This document shows, one piece after another, positions 23,730 to 29,114 of a stretch of 29,114 nucleotides of DNA. The stretch is from JAEXNA01 sp050486105. Its GTDB lineage: Bacteria; Vulcanimicrobiota; Xenobia; Xenobiales; JADMJV01. The notes under the pieces were generated by a model that saw only the letters and a list, made by a program, of their open reading frames with translations, ran no database searches and was not told where the DNA came from. Every line of letters begins with the position of its first letter. Position 1 is the stretch's first letter. The translations under genes were made by a program, and so were the position numbers. The stretch covers positions 1 through 29,114 of the forward strand of contig JBJHCR010000042.1 in assembly GCA_050486105.1 (NCBI GenBank), given 5' to 3'.

Positions 23730-24146
23730 ATGAACTCAGCAATGATCAATCAGTTTAGAGGCACCCCCACCTTCCGCAATTACTACCCCCAAACCACCCC
23801 TGTCCCTCATCAAGTCCAAGTGCTGCGCTCACAGCAGGCCGCCTACATCAACTCCAGCCTCTCGTTCATGATGGGCTTCATGCAAGCCTTGCAGCAGATG
23901 AACCAGGGCTGGAATTCCTTCCTCGGTCCGCAGAACCCCGGACATCAAATAGGTTGCGATCCCAGGCAAGGCCTCGGCTACCCGGTCATGCCTGGTCCTG
24001 GGAATCCGGGCTACCAACTGGCTTGCGACCCGAATCACGGCCTTGGGTATCCGATCATGTCCGGTCCGGGTTCAAGGTGGGGAATAGAAGCAGATCCGCC
24101 CTTGAGACACGGAGGAGTGATGCCGAAGCCGCCGGAATTCCGCTAG
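23730..24146 (+). CDS. Small Gly/Pro/Gln-rich protein with three tandem 23-aa repeats
   Basis: This 138-aa protein has no recognised family. The first 65 residues are polar (Gln/Asn/Ser-rich) with a Met-rich SFMMGFMQALQQMNQG segment. Residues 66-88 and 89-111 are tandem repeats of the pattern GPxNPGxQxxCDPxxGLGYPxM, and a degenerate third copy, lacking the Cys, spans 112-132. There is no signal peptide or membrane helix. No ribosome site precedes the ATG and the -10 box lies just before it, suggesting a leaderless message. The even spacing of one Cys per repeat might bind metal or crosslink, but this is a guess. It is convergent with the downstream kinase gene. Confidence 0.7.
   Translation: MNSAMINQFRGTPTFRNYYPQTTPVPHQVQVLRSQQAAYINSSLSFMMGFMQALQQMNQGWNSFLGPQNPGHQIGCDPRQGLGYPVMPGPGNPGYQLACDPNHGLGYPIMSGPGSRWGIEADPPLRHGGVMPKPPEFR
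23925..24125 (+). repeat. Tandem 69-bp coding repeats
   Basis: Copies lie at 23925-23993, 23994-24062 and 24063-24125 (diverged, 63 bp). Protein identity between copies 1 and 2 is clearly higher than DNA identity, because many changes are at third positions. This suggests old duplication under selection. Confidence 0.8.
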
Positions 24147-24197
24147 GTGACCTATGGTGCACTTGAAAAATTCCCCACCCAATTGTCTTCTCACCAC

Positions 24198-26105
24198 CTA
24201 AGGGAGCGCAGGCAAGACCAATCTAAAGCAGGCCCCGCCGAGGAGATCCGAACGGCCATGCTGCAGGCTCCCTTCGTTGGCTCCGGCCATCTCCCGGCTC
24301 ACTGAAAGACCAAGTCCAGTGCCTTTGCCGACCGATTTGGTGGTGAAGAAGGGATCGAAAATGCGGTCTGCAATCTCCGGGTCCACCCCGGGACCGCTGT
24401 CGTGGACTTCGATCACGAAGTGTCCCTCTTGCAGACCTGCGCGAATCGCGATACGCATAACCTTAGAGCCTTCCAGCGCATCCCGAGCGTTCAGCAAGAG
24501 GTTGGTCAAGATTTGCTGCAGTTCCTGAGAATTGGCCAGCACCTCGATTTTTCCAGAACGTGGGGGGTAATCGAGAAAGATGTTTTGGCTGCGCAAAGAG
24601 GCCTCAAGGAAGGCGCAAGCGTCGAACAGCACCGTCCAAGCGTCCACCTTCGTCCGCCCTTTGCCTCCAGCTCTCGAGTACGACAGCAAAGATCCGGTGA
24701 TCGATTCTGCTCTGGCAACCCCGGTCAGAGCTTTCTCCAGCAACCCCTTCGAAGTGTCTGAGATCTGCTCTTTGCGTAAGGCGAAATCTATGGCTAAGCG
24801 GATGGTGCCCAAAGGGTTATTGATCTCGTGGGCCAAACCCGCTGAAAGTTGGCCCACCGCCGCCAGTTTCGCACTCTCGATCAATTGGGCTTCAGAGGCT
24901 CGCAACTGCTCCAGCGCCTTCTTCACCTCTTCAAATCGGCGAACCGACAGACAGGCTAGGGACAATTGGCTACAAAACAGAGAGAGGACTTGCTGAGTCT
25001 CCTCCTTCAGAGACTCAGGTTTCTGTTCGAGTGTGAGGACCCCCACTCCCGGTAAGGGATAATATCCTCTACCGGTGTGACGAAGTTGCGAAGTCACTGG
25101 CTTGGAGCTTTGCCAACACTCTCGAACACCGGGCTCAAGCCCTTTCAGTTCGGAAACTCCGGACTCCAGTTTGCCTGAACGGTCCAGCTTGAGAAGAAAC
25201 CATTCGTTGCCTTGGACAAGGAGCAGATTCAAGTGCCTACCGAGTTCCAGAGAGCGAGCTTTTCTTTCGACCACCGGGAGCAGCTCGAGAAATGAGCCAC
25301 AGCCCACGGTTTCTCTTGAGAGGTCGAACAGCAAGTTGCGCTCGACCTCAGTCACTTGGAGCGCGTCGCTCAACTTCGAAATTTCCGATTCGGCGTCTTT
25401 CAAAGTGGCCGACAGGCGTCCGGCGACGCTCCGAAGCTTCTTTTTGTCCTCTTTATCGAGCCAAGCATAGGCGTGGATTGCTGCCTTCCTAAAACTAGCC
25501 AAGACTGGAATCAAAGCTAAGCCCATGAACGGATTGGTCTCGGCGATAGGAATGGCAAGCAGGCTCAAACCCAAGATTCCCCACCTAAGGTCTGAGGTGG
25601 CAATCTGCAAGCGCTCGACCGTCGCCTTATCTTTAGCGGAAAGCGTCGAGGTTCTCAAGCGAATCACGAAATATCTCACGCTGATAAAGGTGAGACCCAC
25701 ACCTACCCAGGTTAAAATGTCGGCCTCGTCCGGGCCTATCAAGATGGGTATCATAGCGGCCATACTGAGCGGCAGCAGGTCGAGGACTGTCTCGTCGACG
25801 AGTCTGGGCAGGTCGGAATATACCAAGATCTCTCGAAAGGCGAGTGCACAGAAAGCGACGATGAGCGCAAGGCTCGGTCCGAACTCCGGCAAACAGATTA
25901 AGGGGACGTAGACCACAATTCCGAAGGAAACGGTCCCGCAGTAGGCTAGTCTCACCGCCAGAAACTCGGCCACCGAACTCGCGACCAAGGCTAGTCCTAA
26001 CCCCATTCCGACTGCACCCGGACGATCCGCTGAAAGGACGAAAGCGACCAAGAGCAGCGTTATACCAGAGACGATTATCCTCACGCTGTGAAGACAGTAC
26101 CACAT
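24198..26105 (-). CDS. Multi-pass membrane sensor histidine kinase (NtrB/DctB-type core)
   Basis: The protein is 635 aa from the ATG at 26105; an in-frame TTG at 26117 would add 4. Residues 1-210 hold about eight hydrophobic segments forming an integral-membrane sensor. A charged coiled coil (215-262) and a GAF-like region (about 263-395) follow. The kinase core has H430 in VGQLSAGLAHEINNPLGTIRL (numbering from the TTG), N-box Asn543 (NLLLNARDALEG), G1 HDSGPGVDP (D573) and G2 GKGTGLGLSVSREM, typical of the NtrB/DctB/AtoS kinase class. It is divergent from the REC-SARP regulator gene across about 77 bp, making these the most likely cognate pair in the window. Confidence 0.92.
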   Translation of the reverse strand: MWYCLHSVRIIVSGITLLLVAFVLSADRPGAVGMGLGLALVASSVAEFLAVRLAYCGTVSFGIVVYVPLICLPEFGPSLALIVAFCALAFREILVYSDLPRLVDETVLDLLPLSMAAMIPILIGPDEADILTWVGVGLTFISVRYFVIRLRTSTLSAKDKATVERLQIATSDLRWGILGLSLLAIPIAETNPFMGLALIPVLASFRKAAIHAYAWLDKEDKKKLRSVAGRLSATLKDAESEISKLSDALQVTEVERNLLFDLSRETVGCGSFLELLPVVERKARSLELGRHLNLLLVQGNEWFLLKLDRSGKLESGVSELKGLEPGVRECWQSSKPVTSQLRHTGRGYYPLPGVGVLTLEQKPESLKEETQQVLSLFCSQLSLACLSVRRFEEVKKALEQLRASEAQLIESAKLAAVGQLSAGLAHEINNPLGTIRLAIDFALRKEQISDTSKGLLEKALTGVARAESITGSLLSYSRAGGKGRTKVDAWTVLFDACAFLEASLRSQNIFLDYPPRSGKIEVLANSQELQQILTNLLLNARDALEGSKVMRIAIRAGLQEGHFVIEVHDSGPGVDPEIADRIFDPFFTTKSVGKGTGLGLSVSREMAGANEGSLQHGRSDLLGGACFRLVLPALP

Positions 26106-26136
26106 TCGTAGCGACAATCACTGCTCAGACCGAGAA

Positions 26137-26152
26137 CCTTCCAAAAGGAAGG
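26137..26152. promoter_or_regulatory. Palindromic operator candidate between divergent kinase and regulator
   Basis: CCTTCC-AAAA-GGAAGG is a perfect 16-bp palindrome in the short gap between the two divergent genes. Its position and symmetry suit a binding site for a dimeric regulator, perhaps the neighbouring SARP-type regulator acting on both genes. Confidence 0.45.
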
Positions 26153-26182
26153 AGCCACGAGTAGCGCAGAGCATAGGAATGT

Positions 26183-28564
26183 ATGGCAAAGATTTTGGTC
26201 ATCGAAGACGATCCGGAGTTGCAAGCTGTCTTGACGACCTTGTTGTCTTCGGAGACCCACGAAGTGACAGGAGTCTCGAGCGGAGAGGCCGCTCTTGAAG
26301 TGACCGAAGGGACGGCCTTCGATTTGGTTATCGCGGATGTCCGGATGGAAGGGATGAGCGGGCTTGATGCCATCGAGAGAGTGACTGCCGACAACCGAGA
26401 AATGAAAAGCTTGGTGATCACCGGGTACGCCTCTGAAGAAGACAGCATCCGAGCCATTTCTTTGGGGGTCGACGCCTACCTCAAGAAGCCCTTCAACCTT
26501 GACGACTTCCTCGACGCTGTCAACCGTGCCCTGCTCGATCTGGAGAACGAGAGAGCGGCCCAAAGGCAGAGATTGGAACTGACGGCCAGCTTCCAGTGGG
26601 CCTTGACCGCCCTCTCTCGATTGATCGAGCAGTCGCCGGAAGCGCCTCCGTTGTCAGACCTCTCACCCACAGTGGAATCCTTGTGCGATAAGCTCGATGT
26701 GGTGACTGCGGTTCGCTCCGCAGCCATAGTCACCACTCTCTATCTGGGGGTGAGAGACCCTCTGAACGCTCTGGTCTTAGACCATGCTCCTCCATTTCCT
26801 AGAGCTGTGGAGCGAGCCTTGGACTCACTCGACGAATGGTACGACGGATCTGGGCACCCACTCGGACTCAAGGGCGACCAAATCCCCTTGGAGACCCGCA
26901 TCGCTCAGGTCAGTTATGCGGCGGTCTGTGAAGTTTCAAGCGCCAAGGCCGGAGCCTGGCTTGAAGAGAATCGACCTGGACGCTACGATCCCCATTTACT
27001 CAAACTTTTGGACAGTTCTGAGACTAAGAGCGATAGAAGATCCCGAGACCTCGAGCTCCACGTTCAACGAAATCACCTGTCCATCGGTAAGACCTTCGAG
27101 GAGTCGGGCAACTTCGCTAGTGCTCGACAAGCTTATTTTCGCGCCCTCGGAAGCATAACAAATCGATTCGCCATGGAGGCCTCCCTTGGCCTAACCCGAC
27201 TGACTGCGCGCGAAGGCAAGAGTTCTCCGCAGAATGTGCGGCAAGAAGCGCTTCGTACGCTCTCCTTAGCCGAACATGTCGGGGCGGCCCCCTTCGGATG
27301 GTGCGGGCTGGAACTCGCTTTGATTTTTCACGATGCCGGTTTGTCCGAGGACGCGGAAGCGGTCTTGGCCAGGGCCGAACTCGCGTTCACTTCACTCAAG
27401 CTCAAGGTCGGTGAGTCGGCCATCCGCCTAGCAAGGTTTGCCCTCTTTTCCGAGGGGCACGCAACACAAGTGACCGAGGCCTTGGAACGGCTCTTGAGGA
27501 GCGATTTCTCAGACCGGCTAGCCCCACTGATGCTGAGGCTTCTGCCGCCGCTGTTGGAGCTTCCGGAGGAGGGGGCACTTCTCAGTTTGATAGGTAAAGT
27601 GGTTCGAGACTATCCCAAGGAGGTCTTGGAGACCCTCTACGCTCGGAAACTCACCACCCTCGGTCGACTGAGGGTGGCACGAGTCCATGCCCAATACATC
27701 CTTCCCCGCCGGGAAGCCTTGTTGGCTTATTTGTCGAGCGATCCAGATCCCGAAGTACGGCAAGCGTTAGAAGAACTGAAAGCTTCCGAGGCGGGCCAGA
27801 TCGCTCACCCGGTGCTTCGGGTCTATTCCTTGGGACCCCTCAACGTCTATCGCGGTGACTCTAGGATCCAAGAAACTCAATGGCGCTCTCAAAAAACGAA
27901 ATATCTCTTGGCGATGTTGGCTGCAGCCGGGGAGCACCCGGTCTCGGAAGACAAGATCCTGGACACCTTCTGGCCCGGCTCCACCCGCAAGGGGCGAAAC
28001 TGCTTATATTGGTCGACTTCAACCCTAAGACAGTGCCTGAGCGTCGAAGGATTCGAGGTCAATCCCATTCTCCGAACCGGATCAGGTCTGCAGATCAACC
28101 CGGAGATCCCGTTTTGGCACGACTTCGCGCTCTTCGAAAAGCTTGCGGAGTCGGTACGCTCGGGTTCGACATCGGCCTACAATATTGAGGATTTCCTTCA
28201 CGTTCTGGACCTCTACAGGGGACCGTATCTTGAAGGGGCCTATTTTGACTGGGTCGTTCAAGAGCGCCATCGACTCGAAGTCTTAGCTATCGATCTGCTC
28301 ACTCGCTTCATTGACTGGACGCTCCAAAGACAGCGATTCAGCAACACCTTGGACTACGGTCTGAGGCTCTTGGATATCGACCCTTCGAAGACCGAGGCCC
28401 ACCTCGCCGTCATGCAAGCCTGGCTGGCCTTAGGGAAACCGAAGGCCGCTCTTGAGCATTTCGAAACCGCCGAGCGCCTGCTTTGGAACGAGTACGATAT
28501 GGAGCCTAGTATTCCCATGTTAGAGTACAAGCAGCGCGCCCTCTTGGCCTTGGACTATCGCTAG
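26183..28564 (+). CDS. REC - HD-GYP-like - TPR - SARP (HTH/BTAD) response regulator
   Basis: In this 793-aa regulator, residues 1-120 are a receiver domain with D9/D10, phospho-acceptor D52 in LVIADVRMEGMSG, T80 and K102. Residues about 125-260 end in EWYDGSGHPLGLKGDQIPLE-type sequence (219-238), which matches the HD-GYP phosphodiesterase signature, but the HD metal motifs upstream are not recognisable, so it is probably inactive. Residues about 290-530 are helical and TPR-like. From about 544, VLRVYSLGPLNVY opens an OmpR-type winged helix of the SARP kind (WRSQKTKYLLAMLA, ILDTFWPG, LYWSTSTLRQCL), and about 645-793 is the BTAD helical domain. AGGA precedes the ATG. It is divergent from the kinase. 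Confidence 0.85.
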   Translation: MAKILVIEDDPELQAVLTTLLSSETHEVTGVSSGEAALEVTEGTAFDLVIADVRMEGMSGLDAIERVTADNREMKSLVITGYASEEDSIRAISLGVDAYLKKPFNLDDFLDAVNRALLDLENERAAQRQRLELTASFQWALTALSRLIEQSPEAPPLSDLSPTVESLCDKLDVVTAVRSAAIVTTLYLGVRDPLNALVLDHAPPFPRAVERALDSLDEWYDGSGHPLGLKGDQIPLETRIAQVSYAAVCEVSSAKAGAWLEENRPGRYDPHLLKLLDSSETKSDRRSRDLELHVQRNHLSIGKTFEESGNFASARQAYFRALGSITNRFAMEASLGLTRLTAREGKSSPQNVRQEALRTLSLAEHVGAAPFGWCGLELALIFHDAGLSEDAEAVLARAELAFTSLKLKVGESAIRLARFALFSEGHATQVTEALERLLRSDFSDRLAPLMLRLLPPLLELPEEGALLSLIGKVVRDYPKEVLETLYARKLTTLGRLRVARVHAQYILPRREALLAYLSSDPDPEVRQALEELKASEAGQIAHPVLRVYSLGPLNVYRGDSRIQETQWRSQKTKYLLAMLAAAGEHPVSEDKILDTFWPGSTRKGRNCLYWSTSTLRQCLSVEGFEVNPILRTGSGLQINPEIPFWHDFALFEKLAESVRSGSTSAYNIEDFLHVLDLYRGPYLEGAYFDWVVQERHRLEVLAIDLLTRFIDWTLQRQRFSNTLDYGLRLLDIDPSKTEAHLAVMQAWLALGKPKAALEHFETAERLLWNEYDMEPSIPMLEYKQRALLALDYR

Positions 28565-28702
28565 AGGTCCGACCGCATTGCCCTTTTGTTTCCGGAAGTT
28601 AACATGTTCTTCACATTTTTCTGAGCAGATCTTGGCTCGGACTTGGACCCTCTCGGTAATCTGAGGTCAGAAAGCAAGGGTTATCCCAGAAAGAGGAAGT
28701 CA

Positions 28703-29114
28703 ATGTCCATAAAGAAAGCCAGTTCAAGCACCACGAAGCCGAGCCGTCCAGCGCCCAAGTCCCCTCCCCCCAAGCCCGCTTCCAAGCCCAGCCAAAACAA
28801 GAGCTCCCAGTCCAGTGAAAGCAAGACTTCCCAGCCGAGCCGAGAGTCCAATAGAACCGAAGCCTCGCGCCAAACTGACGAAATCAGAATCAGCAACGAA
28901 GCGAGAGAGTCTCGCTCCAGCCGTCCCTCGCGTGAGGCCTCTCGGAGTGCCAATGAGGAGTCTCGCGCTGAAGAGACCAACAAGCCCACAGAAACGGATG
29001 CGGCCGAAGAAACCCCTGGTGTCAACGACGCCAAACCGACCGAAGAGGTCGAAGGGGAAGCCGCTGCCAAACCTGAGACCGAAGAGTCCGGGGGCTTGCG
29101 CGAAGAGCTCGAGG
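28703..29114 (+). CDS. Intrinsically disordered Ser/Pro/Glu-rich protein, partial (N-terminus)
   Basis: The frame is open from ATG 28703 (AGAGGAAG just upstream) to the right edge (137 codons). Residues 1-45 are Lys/Ser/Pro-rich (KPSRPAPKSPPPKPASKPS) with positive charge. Residues about 46-100 are Ser/Arg/Glu-rich. The last 35 become acidic (ETDAAEETPG, EEVEGEAAAKPETEE), and the last few residues may begin a coiled coil. No domain is recognisable; the C-terminal part outside the window probably carries the function. Confidence 0.75.
   Translation, partial: MSIKKASSSTTKPSRPAPKSPPPKPASKPSQNKSSQSSESKTSQPSRESNRTEASRQTDEIRISNEARESRSSRPSREASRSANEESRAEETNKPTETDAAEETPGVNDAKPTEEVEGEAAAKPETEESGGLREELE

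Noticed and set aside
23925..24125. Tandem 69-bp units as a CRISPR array
   Set aside because: The units are contiguous without spacers, are in frame in an ORF, and diverge at third codon positions.
28681..29070. 129-codon minus-strand frame at the right edge
   Set aside because: Antisense shadow of the disordered protein, which has a good ribosome site and a frame open to the edge.

Overview
The window is dense bacterial chromosome (mid-50s % GC by eye) from a lineage I cannot name. Ribosome-binding sites are mostly short AGGAGG-type, genes are packed with GTGA/ATGA/TAATG overlaps, and GTG starts occur. Large TPR proteins, a SARP-type (BTAD) regulator and several soluble or membrane histidine kinases suggest an uncultured, soil-type phylum with complex signalling rather than a well-known enteric or Bacillus relative. 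No phage, plasmid or CRISPR signal was seen. The only mobile-looking DNA is two short elements with terminal inverted repeats.

Layout. 1-3219 (minus): a three-gene cluster reading gmhA-like sugar-phosphate isomerase, FemAB-like acyltransferase (DUF482), then a long coiled-coil protein that runs off the left edge. 3220-3732: a structured non-coding stretch with repeated motifs. 3733-5562: ilvE (plus) convergent with a cation diffusion facilitator (minus). 5789-9848: overlapping operon aroB-aroQ-truB-membrane histidine kinase. 9882-10125: a 244-bp inverted-repeat element separating that kinase from a NarL/LuxR-type response regulator (10141-10827). A soluble GAF histidine kinase (10834-12093) converges on the regulator. 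12181-12346: a second inverted-repeat element whose right end coincides with the stop codon of a sigma-70 factor gene (12343-13287, minus). 13485-15360: glutamine amidotransferase and hisC-like aminotransferase. 15465-19248: flavin-reductase-like protein and a 1042-aa protein with a GHKL-like N-terminus and many TPRs. 19330-22709: ABC ATPase plus a double-length permease. 22946-23185: tRNA-Gly(CCC), tRNA-Cys(GCA) and tRNA-Val(GAC) followed by a strong terminator. 23730-24146: a small repeat protein with an apparently leaderless promoter. 24198-28564: divergent histidine kinase and a multidomain REC/HD-GYP-like/TPR/SARP regulator. 28703 to the right edge: start of a disordered protein.

How the genes fit. 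Two themes dominate. One is housekeeping anabolism: the shikimate steps aroB and aroQ, branched-chain and histidinol-phosphate-type aminotransferases, tRNA pseudouridylation, tRNA genes and a sigma factor. The other is signalling: three histidine kinases, two response regulators, one of them a 793-aa fusion, and a TPR protein with a degenerate ATPase-like head. The most unusual items are the REC-HD-GYP-like-TPR-SARP regulator with its divergent kinase, the GHKL-like/TPR protein, the internally duplicated ABC permease with an out-of-frame-looking loop, and the two CTAG-bounded inverted-repeat elements.
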